A stretch of 64,000 nt of DNA from Leucobacter celer subsp. astrifaciens (GTDB lineage: Bacteria; Actinomycetota; Actinomycetes; Actinomycetales; Microbacteriaceae): assembly GCF_001273835.1 (NCBI RefSeq), contig NZ_JHEI01000133.1:248001-312000 (forward strand). The letters run 5' to 3'. The notes under the pieces are model-generated. The model worked only from the letters and a program-made list of their open reading frames with translations, was not told where the DNA came from and did no database searches. The position numbers and the translations under genes are program-made. Shown piece by piece: positions 43,420 to 54,058 of the stretch (position 1 is its first letter; each line of letters begins with the position of its first letter).

Positions 43420-44952
43420 ATGGCCGCCTCACAGCTCAGACATCGTCCGCGCACGATCGGTGCGGCGGGCGCGCTCGCCGCGATTCTCGCGCTCGGCCTG
43501 CTCACCTCGCCGGCGCAGGCCGAGGAGCTGCCCAGCGGGCCGATGCCGGAGCAGCCCGCCCCGGCCGGGGAGACCGGATCGCCGGAGACCGGTGATGAGA
43601 CGGGGGACGCGGAGCCGGGCCTCGACGAGTCGGGTCGCGAGGATCCGGATCCCGGCTCTGATGCGCCGCGTCGGGATCCGGTGCCCTCGGATTCCGTGCC
43701 GTCGGATTCGGAAGCCGCGCCGCGCGCCGCAGCGCCGTCTCCGCTGACCGCGCAGGCCGCGATCCCGCCCCGCTTCATCGACGTGAAGCCGGGGCAGAAG
43801 TTCTACCGCGAGATCGAGTGGATGCGCACCTCGGGCCTCTCCACCGGCGTCCGCACCCCGGGCGGGCCGGCCTACATGCCGAAGGACAACCTGTCGCGCG
43901 AGGCGATGGCGGCGTTCCTCTACCGCAAGGCGAATCCGAAGAACTACACGCCGCCGAAGACGTCCCCGTTCATCGACGTGCCCACGACGCACAAGTTCTA
44001 CCGCGAGATCGCGTGGATGCGGCAGAAGGGCCTCAGCACCGGCGTCTCCACGCCGCGCGGGCGCGAGTACCGCCCCAGCGAGCGGCTGCGGCTGTCGCGC
44101 GAGGCGATGGCGGCGTTCCTCTACCGCAGCACGAAGCCGAAGAACTTCACGCCGCCGAAGACCTCGCCGTTCCTCGACCTGCCGACGGGCCACAAGTTCT
44201 ACCGGGAGGTCACCTGGATGGCGACCGGCCTGACCACGGGCACCTGCACGCCGCGCGGGCGCGAGTACCTGCCGGGCGGCAAGCTGACCCGCGAGGCGAT
44301 GGCGGCCTTCATGTACCGTAGCGCGAAGGGCGTCAAGGTCAAGCTCAACTCGTGCACGCGACCCGACCTCAACAGCCCCGCGTCGATCACGGTCGTCGTG
44401 AACAAGCAGCGGCCGCTGTCACCGATCCGCTGGGCACCGGGAGACCTGGTGATCCCAGCGGGCATCCCCAACACCAACGGCCAGCCGGTGCGCGCGAAGA
44501 CCGCGCAGGCGCTGCAGAGCATGAACGCTGCCATGCGTGCTGAGATCGGCCGCGGCTTCATCATCACGAGCGGCTTCCGCAGCTACGACTACCAGGCGCA
44601 GCTCTTCAACAACTACGTCGCCCGCGACGGGCTGGCCGCCGCCGAGAGCTACTCGGCCCGGCCGGGGCACTCCGAGCACCAGACCGGCCTCGCGGTCGAC
44701 CTCGACGACGGGATGGGTTGCAGCTTCCAGGGGTGCTTCGGCGTTTCGGCGGTCGGCCAGTGGCTGCGCCACAACGCGTACCGATTCGGCTTCATCCTGC
44801 GCTACGACAGCGGTCAGCAGCACATCGTCGGCTACATCTACGAGCCGTGGCACTTCCGCTATGTCGGCACCGCCGTCGCGAAGGACATGCGGGCGCGCGG
44901 CTACGTCAACCTCGAGTCGTACTTCCAGCTGCCGCCGGCGCCGCGCTACTGA
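43420..44952 (+). CDS. SLH-domain D-alanyl-D-alanine carboxypeptidase (VanY/M15)
   Basis: This 510-aa secreted protein has a signal peptide (about 1-34), an acidic Pro/Asp-rich spacer (35-125) and three S-layer-homology-like repeats (about 128-305), each with the pattern KFYREIxWM...REAMAAFxYR. A C-terminal VanY domain follows (about 340-510). The zinc and catalytic motifs are complete: SGFRSYDYQAQLF, HSEHQTGLAVDLDD and EPWHFRYVG. It should trim D-Ala from peptidoglycan stems while bound to the wall by its repeats. The ATG at 43420 has only a weak ribosome site. Confidence 0.9.
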   Translation: MAASQLRHRPRTIGAAGALAAILALGLLTSPAQAEELPSGPMPEQPAPAGETGSPETGDETGDAEPGLDESGREDPDPGSDAPRRDPVPSDSVPSDSEAAPRAAAPSPLTAQAAIPPRFIDVKPGQKFYREIEWMRTSGLSTGVRTPGGPAYMPKDNLSREAMAAFLYRKANPKNYTPPKTSPFIDVPTTHKFYREIAWMRQKGLSTGVSTPRGREYRPSERLRLSREAMAAFLYRSTKPKNFTPPKTSPFLDLPTGHKFYREVTWMATGLTTGTCTPRGREYLPGGKLTREAMAAFMYRSAKGVKVKLNSCTRPDLNSPASITVVVNKQRPLSPIRWAPGDLVIPAGIPNTNGQPVRAKTAQALQSMNAAMRAEIGRGFIITSGFRSYDYQAQLFNNYVARDGLAAAESYSARPGHSEHQTGLAVDLDDGMGCSFQGCFGVSAVGQWLRHNAYRFGFILRYDSGQQHIVGYIYEPWHFRYVGTAVAKDMRARGYVNLESYFQLPPAPRY

Positions 44953-44964
44953 ACGGCCGGAAAC

Positions 44965-45002
44965 ACGAAGTCCCCGGGTCGTCGACGACCCGGGGACTTC
45001 GT
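44965..45002. terminator. perfect palindromic bidirectional terminator
   Basis: A 19-bp perfect stem (ACGAAGTCCCCGGGTCGTC and its complement) has no unpaired loop at DNA level. It lies between the convergent VanY-like gene (stop 44952) and the small membrane-protein gene (stop 45012) and probably ends both transcripts. Confidence 0.85.
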
Positions 45003-45011
45003 TGCGGCGTG

Positions 45012-45296
45012 TCAGCGCCGGCTGTCGAGGCTCGGCAGGATGCCGAAGGCGAACCAGAGGCCGAAGGCGTCGGCGAGCACGCCCGCCGCGAACCACCAGA
45101 TGCCGAAATCGGGGCTGCTGAAGGCGTGTCCCATCAGGTAGAAGCCGCCGAAGACCATCACGATCGCGAAGAGGAACGCGAGCACCGTTCCCGCCGATGC
45201 CCGGGGCGTCGGCGTCGGCGCGAACAGCGGTCGGGATCGGGACGCCCCGTCGCTCTGGCCGTGGCTGGCGTCACTGGAGAGGTGCGTCTCGGGCAT
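45012..45296 (-). CDS. small membrane protein, two TM helices
   Basis: This 94-aa protein has a polar N-terminus of about 35 residues followed by two hydrophobic helices (about 37-58 and 66-86). It resembles uncharacterised small actinobacterial membrane proteins, but I assign no family. It is a separate transcription unit ending at the shared palindromic terminator. Confidence 0.7.
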   Translation of the reverse strand: MPETHLSSDASHGQSDGASRSRPLFAPTPTPRASAGTVLAFLFAIVMVFGGFYLMGHAFSSPDFGIWWFAAGVLADAFGLWFAFGILPSLDSRR

Positions 45297-45561
45297 ATCG
45301 ATCCTTCGCTGGCTGTTCGAGTCTGGTCACTGAGGTGCTCTCTAAATGATAGGCGAAGCGGTGAAGTCCGGGAAAACGGGAACCGCAGCACCGCCGGAGC
45401 GGTGAGACGACGGCTCCCGGCCCCGCTTCCGCCGCGACTCGCGCGAGCCGGCCGCGGGGCGGGCGAAGCGGATCCGCGACCTCGCCGCCCGGCCTCAGTG
45501 ATCGCCGCCGAGACGGTGCTAGCGTATGCGTGGACCATACTGGCCTGAGGGGAGTCCGGAT

Positions 45562-46896
45562 ATGCGGAAGCGGAGAACGGGAACGGCGGAGCGTCTCATC
45601 GGCGCGTTCGGGGCCGTCGTCTTCGCGGCGGCGCTGCTGATCGGCGGGCCGACGGGCGCGACTCCGGCTCAGGCGCTCGACCTGCCGACCTGGGACGATG
45701 TGCAGGCGGCGAAGCAGAACGAGGCCTCCGCCGCCAAGAAGGTGACCGAGATCGAGGGGCTCCTCGCCGCGAGTGCGGTGGAACTCGATCGCCTGCGCAA
45801 CCTCCACAGCGAGGCCGTCGTGGAGTGGCAGCAGGCCGAGGCGGCGCTCACGAAGGCGGCGGAGAAGGCGGAGAACCTGTCCGCCCAGGCGGAGGCGAGC
45901 CGCGGGGAGGCCGATGAGGCCGCCGATCGCGCGGGCGCGCTGGTCGCGCAGATGTACCGCTCCGGCGGGGTCGACCGGAGCGTCGAACTCTTCCTCGACG
46001 CCGACGAGAGCACCGCGGACGCACTCCTCGACCGGATGGCGTCGATGTCGAAGGCCACGGAGCGCAACACGCAGCTGTCCGAAGAGGCCGAGCAGGCGGC
46101 GAACACCGCGGACGCGCTGACGCAGCAGGCCGAAGCGGCCGCGGCGGAGCGCGAGGTGCTGCGGCAGGAGGCGAAGCAGAAGGAAGAGGCGGCCGCGCAG
46201 GCGGCCACGACGCAGGGCGAACTGGTCCGGCAGCAGGAGGCTCAGCAGGAGACCCTGCAGGCCCAGCTCGCAGCGCTCAAGGACACCACGACGAAGACCG
46301 TCGAGGGATATGAGGAGCGTCTCCGGATCGAGGAAGAGCGGCGTCGAGCCGAGGCGGAGCGCCTGCGGAAGGAAGCCGAACGTCTGCAGCGGGAGGCCGA
46401 GGAGCGCGCCCGTCAGGAGCGGGAACAGGGCAACGGCGGTGGCGGCGGTGGTGGCGGCGGCGGTGGCGGCGGTGGCGGCACCAGCAACCCCGGCAACGGT
46501 GGCGGCGGCTGGACGCGGCCGACCTCGGGATACTACGTCTCCGAGGGATTCCGTCCGCCCGGACGCCCCAATCACACCGGGATCGACCTCGCCACCGGGT
46601 GCGGAACCCCGATCGTCGCGGCCGCGTCGGGTACGGTCCGCATGACCTACTGGGACGGCGGCGGTGGCGGCAACATGGTCACGGTCAACCACGCCAGCGG
46701 CTGGCAGACCCGCTACGCGCACATGATCGGCTGGGCGGTCGTCTCGCCGGGACAGTACGTGAACGCCGGCCAGGTGCTCGGATACGTCGGCAACACGGGT
46801 ATGAGCACCGGATGCCACCTGCACTTCGAGATGCGTCCCAACCAGGACGACGGCTGGTATGACTTCGTGAACCCGGCGTTCTACATCAACTTCTGA
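45562..46896 (+). CDS. M23-family peptidoglycan endopeptidase with coiled-coil domain
   Basis: This 444-aa secreted protein has a signal peptide (about 1-38), a long coiled-coil region rich in Glu/Ala/Gln/Arg (about 45-290) and a polyglycine linker of about 16 residues. A C-terminal LytM/M23 domain follows (about 325-444). Zinc ligands are visible as NHTGID and HLHFEM, so it is probably active, unlike many degenerate EnvC-type proteins. The architecture resembles NlpC/RipA- and EnvC-like division hydrolases. The ATG at 45562 follows GAGGGGAG. It is a monocistronic unit closed by a strong terminator. Confidence 0.9.
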   Translation: MRKRRTGTAERLIGAFGAVVFAAALLIGGPTGATPAQALDLPTWDDVQAAKQNEASAAKKVTEIEGLLAASAVELDRLRNLHSEAVVEWQQAEAALTKAAEKAENLSAQAEASRGEADEAADRAGALVAQMYRSGGVDRSVELFLDADESTADALLDRMASMSKATERNTQLSEEAEQAANTADALTQQAEAAAAEREVLRQEAKQKEEAAAQAATTQGELVRQQEAQQETLQAQLAALKDTTTKTVEGYEERLRIEEERRRAEAERLRKEAERLQREAEERARQEREQGNGGGGGGGGGGGGGGGTSNPGNGGGGWTRPTSGYYVSEGFRPPGRPNHTGIDLATGCGTPIVAAASGTVRMTYWDGGGGGNMVTVNHASGWQTRYAHMIGWAVVSPGQYVNAGQVLGYVGNTGMSTGCHLHFEMRPNQDDGWYDFVNPAFYINF

Positions 46897-46919
46897 GCCG
46901 GACACCGCGGAGAAACGAG

Positions 46920-46954
46920 AACGGGTTCGGGATCATCGCGATCCCGAACCCGTT
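46920..46954 (+). terminator. rho-independent-like terminator of the M23 gene
   Basis: A 15-bp perfect stem AACGGGTTCGGGATC with loop ATCGC is followed by TTC, 24 bases after the M23 stop codon. It is also placed to end transcripts from the ppa side. Confidence 0.85.
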
Positions 46955-46990
46955 TCCCGTTGCGGCCGTTCCCATCGGTGGCCGCTGCGC

Positions 46991-47150
46991 CTCAGCGCCG
47001 ACTGGCGAGGCGCTGGCGCGCCTCAGTGCTGACTGGCGAAGCGCTGGCGCGCCTCAGTGCTGATCTGCGAGGCGCTGCTGCCTGCGGGACGCTCGTTCCT
47101 CGCATCCCGCATCCGCCTCAGTGCTGATCTGCGAGGCGCTGCTGCGCCTC
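46991..47150. repeat. degenerate direct repeats derived from the ppa 3' end
   Basis: Four copies of a unit like CTCAGTGCTGATCTGCGAGG-CGCTGCTG are seen at about 46991, 47021, 47053 and 47117. The last is the coding 3' end of ppa (residues AQQRLADQH and stop). The copies at 47053-47080 and 47117-47144 are identical over 28 bases. The outer copies have diverged. This looks like repeated duplication of a gene end. Confidence 0.85.
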
Positions 47151-47609
47151 GATGATGAGCTGCTCCGCATCGGCGGCCGAACCCCAGGCGTCGACCTTGA
47201 CCCACTTGCCGGGCTCGAGGTCCTTGTAGTGCTCGAAGAAGTGCTCGATCTCCTTGCGGGTGTACTCCGGGATGTCGGCGACGTCCTGGATGTGGGCCCA
47301 GCGCGGATCCTTCTGCTGCACCGCGATGACCTTGTCGTCGCCGCCCGCCTCGTCGCTCATCTTGAGCACGCCGACGGGGCGCACCTTGACGCCGACGCCG
47401 GGGAACACGGGGTAGTCGAGCAGCACGAGCACGTCGAGCGGATCGCCGTCCTCACCGAGGGTCTCCTCGAAGAAGCCGTAGTCGGTGGGGTAGACGAAGC
47501 CGGTGTAGAGCACCCGGTCGAGATACACGCGACCGGTCTCGTGGTCCACCTCGTACTTGTTGCGGCTCCCCTTCGGGATCTCGATGACGGCGTCGAATGC
47601 TGCGGCCAT
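47118..47609 (-). CDS. ppa: inorganic pyrophosphatase
   Basis: This 163-aa soluble family I pyrophosphatase hydrolyses PPi to two phosphates and so drives biosynthetic reactions. The signature [10 protein letters not shown] with its metal-binding aspartates is present, as are the N-terminal [16 protein letters not shown] and the conserved [15 protein letters not shown]. Length and start (ATG 47609) match actinobacterial enzymes. It is divergent from tilS, as in Mycobacterium, where ppa, tilS and hpt are also close. Confidence 0.97.
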   Translation of the reverse strand: MAAAFDAVIEIPKGSRNKYEVDHETGRVYLDRVLYTGFVYPTDYGFFEETLGEDGDPLDVLVLLDYPVFPGVGVKVRPVGVLKMSDEAGGDDKVIAVQQKDPRWAHIQDVADIPEYTRKEIEHFFEHYKDLEPGKWVKVDAWGSAADAEQLIIEAQQRLADQH

Positions 47610-47768
47610 GCGCGCTCCTCTTTCTCTTCGATCGAGGCGGCGTTCAGTGCGCCGGCCTCCGTGTGCGTTGCCGGTCTAAGGGTACCCGACGCCCCGGAGC
47701 GCGTCCGAGGCGCGTCCGGGGCGCGTCCGGGGCGCTCGCGGTGACGGCGGCACGGTAGCGTGGTGGGC

Positions 47769-48869
47769 ATGGTGCAGCGCGCGTTGCTCGAGACCCGGCT
47801 GGCGGTGCGACGCTCGCTCGCCGGGTGGTCGCAGACGCCCGCGGGCGCGGGCGGAGGATCCGCCGCCGGGACCGCCGGAGCGTCCGCCGCGCCGCGCCAC
47901 GGCGCGCCGCCGCTCGTCCTGGTCGCACTGTCGGGCGGGGCCGACTCGCTGGCCCTCGCCGCGGCGGCGGCGTACGAGGCCCCCCGGGCGGAGATCCGGG
48001 CGGGCGCGGTGATCGTGGACCACGGGCTGCAGGCGGGGTCGGCGGACGTGGCGGCCCGGGCGGCGGAGCAGGCCGAGGATCTCGGGCTGGATCCGGTGGT
48101 GGTGCGCCGCGTCGAGGTGGCTCGGGATCGGGGCGACGGCCCGGAATCCGCGGCGCGCGACGCGCGGTACGCGGCGTTCGCCGAGGCCGCCGCCGCAGTC
48201 GGCGCCGCCGCGGTGCTCACCGCGCACACCCGCGACGACCAGGCCGAGCAGGTGCTGCTCGGCATCGCCAGGGGCTCGGGATCCCGCAGTCTCGCCGGGA
48301 TTCCGCGACTGCGCGAGCTCGCCGCAACCGGGCCCGGGACCGGAGCGGTGATCCTGCGCCCGTTCCTGGGGGAGCGGCCCGCGGTGACCCGCGCCATCAC
48401 GGAGGACGCCTGCGCCGAGCAGGGGCTCGAGCCCTGGCACGACCCGCACAACGACGACCCCGCCTATACCCGGGTGCGGGTGCGGCGGAGCGTGCTGCCC
48501 GTGCTGGAGCGGGAGCTGGGGCCGGGCGTCGCGGAGTCCCTCGCCCGCACGGCCGACCTCGCCCGCGAGGACGCCGACGCGCTCGACGCCCTGGCCGCGG
48601 AGACGCTCGAGGAGATCGTGGAGCACGCCGAGGCGGGGATCGCGGTGTCGCTCGCGGCGCTCGCGGCGAACCCGCCCGCGCTGCGGTACCGCATCATCCG
48701 GGCGGTGGCGCGCGCCGAGTTCGGCGCGCAGCTCAGCCGCGAGCACACGCTCGCCGTCGCGGAGCTCGTGACCTCCTGGCGGGGGCAGGGGCCCATCGAC
48801 GTGCCGGGAGCGTCGGTGCGGCGGGAGCGCGGCCGGCTCGTGTTCACGGCTCGTGCCGAGCGGCGCTGA
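47769..48869 (+). CDS. tilS: tRNA(Ile)-lysidine synthase
   Basis: This 366-aa ATP-dependent enzyme modifies C34 of tRNA-Ile(CAU) to lysidine. The PP-loop motif SGGADSLALA lies at about 56, followed by DHGLQAGSADVA and the TAHTRDDQAEQVLLG segment of the N-terminal catalytic domain. The Ala/Gly-rich first 45 residues are typical for actinobacteria. ATG 47769 is preferred to a GTG at 47760. A possible -10 (TAGCGT) ends only seven bases before the ATG, so the mRNA could be leaderless. Confidence 0.93.
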   Translation: MVQRALLETRLAVRRSLAGWSQTPAGAGGGSAAGTAGASAAPRHGAPPLVLVALSGGADSLALAAAAAYEAPRAEIRAGAVIVDHGLQAGSADVAARAAEQAEDLGLDPVVVRRVEVARDRGDGPESAARDARYAAFAEAAAAVGAAAVLTAHTRDDQAEQVLLGIARGSGSRSLAGIPRLRELAATGPGTGAVILRPFLGERPAVTRAITEDACAEQGLEPWHDPHNDDPAYTRVRVRRSVLPVLERELGPGVAESLARTADLAREDADALDALAAETLEEIVEHAEAGIAVSLAALAANPPALRYRIIRAVARAEFGAQLSREHTLAVAELVTSWRGQGPIDVPGASVRRERGRLVFTARAERR

Positions 48870-48920
48870 GCCGCGATCCCGAGCTGCGTTCCCGAGCTTT
48901 TGCACCTCTGGCAGAGAAAT

Positions 48921-48975
48921 GCGGAGTCTCAGATGGCTGCTTCCGCGACGTGGAAGCAGCCATCTGAGACTCCGC
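48921..48975. terminator. perfect 24-bp inverted repeat between tilS and hpt
   Basis: The arms GCGGAGTCTCAGATGGCTGC-TTCC and their complement flank a 7-base loop GCGACGT, and the stem resumes as GAGAA/TTCTC after a short mismatch. There is no U-tract. It may end tilS transcription or act as an RNA-processing hairpin before hpt. Confidence 0.75.
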
Positions 48976-49074
48976 GTTCTCGTGGCGAGCCGTGAGCGCG
49001 CGCCGACATCGAGGGGGCGCGGTGCTGCCGGACCCGTGTCGCCGCGGCCGCCGAGCAGTGGAAGAATGGACGGC

Positions 49075-49632
49075 ATGGACGCGAAATACCTGGGTGATGA
49101 TCTCTCCGCCGTACTGCATACCGAGGCCGAACTGCACGCCCGGCTCGCCGAGATGGCTCGCGAGATCGAGGCGGACTACGCCGACGAGCCCCCGCTGCTG
49201 GTCGGCGTGCTCAAGGGCGCGGTCATGGTGATGGCCGACCTGGCGCGCGAGCTGCGATTCCACGCGCAGATGGACTGGATGGCGGTGTCGTCGTACGGCG
49301 CGGGCACCAAGTCGAGCGGCGTGGTGAAGATCCTCAAGGATCTCGACGCCGACATCACCGGCCGCGACGTGCTGATCGTCGAGGACATCATCGACTCGGG
49401 CCTCACGCTGCACTGGCTCAAGGAGAACCTCGAGAGCCGCGGCGCGAAGTCGGTGCGCATCTGCACCATGCTGCGCAAGCCCGAGGCGCTCAAGGTCGAG
49501 GTCGACGTGGCGTACGTCGGCTTCGACATCCCGGTGGAGTTCGTGGTGGGCTACGGCCTCGACTACGCGGAGGACTACCGCAATCTGCGCGACGTCGCGG
49601 TGCTCGCGCCCCATGTCTACAGCGGCGAGTAG
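49075..49632 (+). CDS. hpt: hypoxanthine phosphoribosyltransferase
   Basis: This 185-aa cytoplasmic enzyme of purine salvage makes IMP/GMP from hypoxanthine/guanine and PRPP. The PRPP-binding motif VLIVEDIIDSGLTL is intact, as are VGVLKGAVMVMADLAREL, the flexible-loop segment SSYGAGTKSSG and VGYGLDYAEDYRNL. Homologs begin MDA, which supports ATG 49075 over the ATG nine bases upstream. Its place between tilS and ftsH is the standard actinobacterial order. Confidence 0.95.
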   Translation: MDAKYLGDDLSAVLHTEAELHARLAEMAREIEADYADEPPLLVGVLKGAVMVMADLARELRFHAQMDWMAVSSYGAGTKSSGVVKILKDLDADITGRDVLIVEDIIDSGLTLHWLKENLESRGAKSVRICTMLRKPEALKVEVDVAYVGFDIPVEFVVGYGLDYAEDYRNLRDVAVLAPHVYSGE

Positions 49633-49804
49633 CACGTAGCCCGGCATCGGGCGCGCCCCGGCCCGCGCGGCCGGAGCGCGTCGCCGGAGCGGCGGAGTGC
49701 GCCGTGAGCGGACAAGACCACTCGGCACAGTGCGATGTCAGAGGCATTGGCTACGCTTGCTTGTGCCGCGAGAACCCGGCACGCCCGTTTCGAAAGGCCC
49801 CGAC

Positions 49805-52021
<2,217 letters not shown>

Positions 52022-52026
52022 CGCCC

Positions 52027-52620
52027 ATGGGAGAGACCGTTGACCGCGAGCGCATCGCAGCGGCGGTGCGCGAGCTGCTGAGCGCGATCGGCTCCGATCC
52101 CGACAGCCCGGAGCTCGCGAGCACCCCGTTCCGCGTCGCCGAGGCGTACGCCGAGTTCTTCTCGGGCGTGGGGCAGGATGCGACACGACTGCTGTCGGAT
52201 TCCGTTCCCGTGGGATCCGACACCGGCGAGCTGGTGCTGGTGCGGGACATTGTGCTGCGCTCGGTGTGCGAGCATCACCTGCTGCCCTTCCGCGGGCGTG
52301 CCCACGTGGCCTACCGACCGGATGCCCGGGTGGTGGGGCTCAGCGCGATCCCGCGCGTGGTCGAGGTGCTCGCGGCTCGACCGCAGGTGCAGGAGCGGCT
52401 CGGCGAGCAGATCGCTCAGACCATCGAGGACGGGCTCGCGCCCAGGGGCGTACTCGTGGTGCTGGAGGCGAGTCACGGTTGCGTCGCCGATCGCGGCGTG
52501 CGGCAGACCGAGGCGCTGGCGATCACCGTGGCATCGCGCGGCAGCCTCAGCGACCCGGCGGAACAGGCCGGGGTGTTCGCGCTGCTCGGCGGCGAGAGCG
52601 CGAGGTCGGCTCGTGGGTGA
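52027..52620 (+). CDS. folE: GTP cyclohydrolase I
   Basis: This 197-aa enzyme catalyses the first step of folate synthesis, GTP to 7,8-dihydroneopterin triphosphate. The zinc and catalytic residues are visible in RSVCEHHLLPFRGRAHVAY and SHGCVADRGVRQ. The N-terminal helix ASTPFRVAEAYAEFF is typical. It starts five bases after ftsH and overlaps the folP start by eight bases, so the fol genes are one operon. Confidence 0.96.
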   Translation: MGETVDRERIAAAVRELLSAIGSDPDSPELASTPFRVAEAYAEFFSGVGQDATRLLSDSVPVGSDTGELVLVRDIVLRSVCEHHLLPFRGRAHVAYRPDARVVGLSAIPRVVEVLAARPQVQERLGEQIAQTIEDGLAPRGVLVVLEASHGCVADRGVRQTEALAITVASRGSLSDPAEQAGVFALLGGESARSARG

Positions 52621-54058
52621 CGTCGTCGCGAACCCGATTCGGATCGAGTCGGGCGCGTGCGTCGTGATGGGTGTGCTCAATGTCACGCCCGACTCCTTCA
52701 GCGACGGCGGCCGATTCGACTCGCGCGAGCGCGCCGTCGCCCGCGGCCTCGAACTCGTGGCGCAGGGCGCCGACATCGTCGACGTCGGCGGCGAATCGAC
52801 CCGGCCCGGAGCCGATCCCGTGCCCCCGCACGAGGAGCAGCGCCGGGTGATCGGGGCGATCGAGGATCTGGCCGGGCGAGGCATCGCGGTGTCCATTGAC
52901 ACCATCCACGCCGCCACCGCGGCAGCGGCCGTCGCGGCGGGCGCCCGCTTCATCAACGACGTGTCCGGCGGCTCCCACGATCCCGAGATGCTGCGTGTCG
53001 CGGCCCGATCGAGCCGGGATCACGGAGTCGGTTTCATCGCGGGACACTGGCGGGGCATCCCCGACCCCGCGCACCAGCGCTCCGACTACGCCGACGTCGT
53101 CGCAGAGGTGCGCGACGCGCTCGCGTTGCGCGCCCGTGAGGCGGTCCGAGCCGGCGTCGATCCCGCGCACATCGTGCTCGACCCCGGCCTCGGCTTCGAT
53201 AAGACGGGCGACCAGAGCTGGGCGCTGCTCGCTCACCTCGACGCGCTCCTCGCGCTCGGGTACCCGGTGCTCGTCGGCGCGTCGCGCAAGCGCATGATCG
53301 CCGACGCGCTCGCGGAACTGCCGCAAGCAGCTCGCGCGACGCACGCGGCGGATGGCGTGCACGAGCGCGACCTGGCGACGTCGGTGACGAGCGCGCTCGC
53401 CGCCGGAGCCGGGGCCTGGGGGGTGCGCGTGCACGACGTCGCCGGGACCGTGCAGGCGCTCGCCGTGGCGCGCAGATTCCAGCGGGGAACGCATCGCGTC
53501 TCCGCGACCTCGCCTCTGTCGCCCTCCGCGACCCCACCTCTGTCATCCAGCGCGACGCCCCCTCCGTCATCCTGCGCGACGAAGGAGTCGCAGGATCCAG
53601 GCACCGCAGACGCCGCGGCCCCCGCCGCGCACGGCGGGCTGCCGTCCGACCGCATCACCCTGACCGGGCTCGAGGTCTTCGCCCACCACGGCGTGTTCGA
53701 CTTCGAGCGCGAGCGCGGGCAGCGGTTCATCATCGACGCCGAGGTGGCCGTCGACCTGCACGCCGCGGCTGCGGGGGACCAGCTCGCGCGAACGGTCCAC
53801 TACGGTGAACTGGCCGAGGCCATCCTCGGGGCGGTGCAGCGCGACCCGGTCGACCTCATCGAGACCGTCGCCGAGCGGGTCGCCGCGGTGGCGCTCGGCT
53901 TCGCGGGAGTGCGCAGCGCGACGATCACGGTGCACAAGCCGGACGCCCCGATCGAGGCCGTCTTCTCCGACGTCTCGGTGACCGTGGTGCGGCGGGCGCC
54001 GATCCCGGGCGAGGCCCGCAGCCGCGGGATCCGGACCGACACGGAGGACGCAGGGTGA
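52613..54058 (+). CDS. folP-folB: fused dihydropteroate synthase - dihydroneopterin aldolase (FolP-FolB)
   Basis: This 481-aa protein has two complete enzymes in one frame. FolP (about 1-288) has NVTPDSFSDGG, ESTRPGADP, DPGLGFDKTG and GASRKRM and joins pABA to the pterin. FolB (about 344-465) has VFAHHGVFDFERERGQRF and LIETVAERVA and makes 6-hydroxymethyl-dihydropterin. The linker (about 289-343) is Ser/Pro/Ala-rich and partly encoded by a dispersed palindromic repeat (residues about 318-329). No ATG or GTG lies in the linker, so FolB is unlikely to be made separately. The GTG at 52613 overlaps folE. Confidence 0.9.
   Translation: MGDVVANPIRIESGACVVMGVLNVTPDSFSDGGRFDSRERAVARGLELVAQGADIVDVGGESTRPGADPVPPHEEQRRVIGAIEDLAGRGIAVSIDTIHAATAAAAVAAGARFINDVSGGSHDPEMLRVAARSSRDHGVGFIAGHWRGIPDPAHQRSDYADVVAEVRDALALRAREAVRAGVDPAHIVLDPGLGFDKTGDQSWALLAHLDALLALGYPVLVGASRKRMIADALAELPQAARATHAADGVHERDLATSVTSALAAGAGAWGVRVHDVAGTVQALAVARRFQRGTHRVSATSPLSPSATPPLSSSATPPPSSCATKESQDPGTADAAAPAAHGGLPSDRITLTGLEVFAHHGVFDFERERGQRFIIDAEVAVDLHAAAAGDQLARTVHYGELAEAILGAVQRDPVDLIETVAERVAAVALGFAGVRSATITVHKPDAPIEAVFSDVSVTVVRRAPIPGEARSRGIRTDTEDAG
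53510..53600. repeat. dispersed GTCATCCTGCGCGA repeat in frame within folP-folB
   Basis: One full copy (53564-53597) and partial copies upstream (TCTGTCATCCAGCGCGACG and a further one) encode SSSATPPPSSCATKESQDP. The full copy is identical over 34 bases to the reverse complement of the intergenic repeat at 37590-37623. The repeat family, usually intergenic, has become coding here. Confidence 0.9.

Noticed and set aside
45297-45561. Possible small gene between the two-helix protein and the M23 gene
   Set aside because: Only short frames without ribosome sites; the interval looks like two divergent promoter regions.
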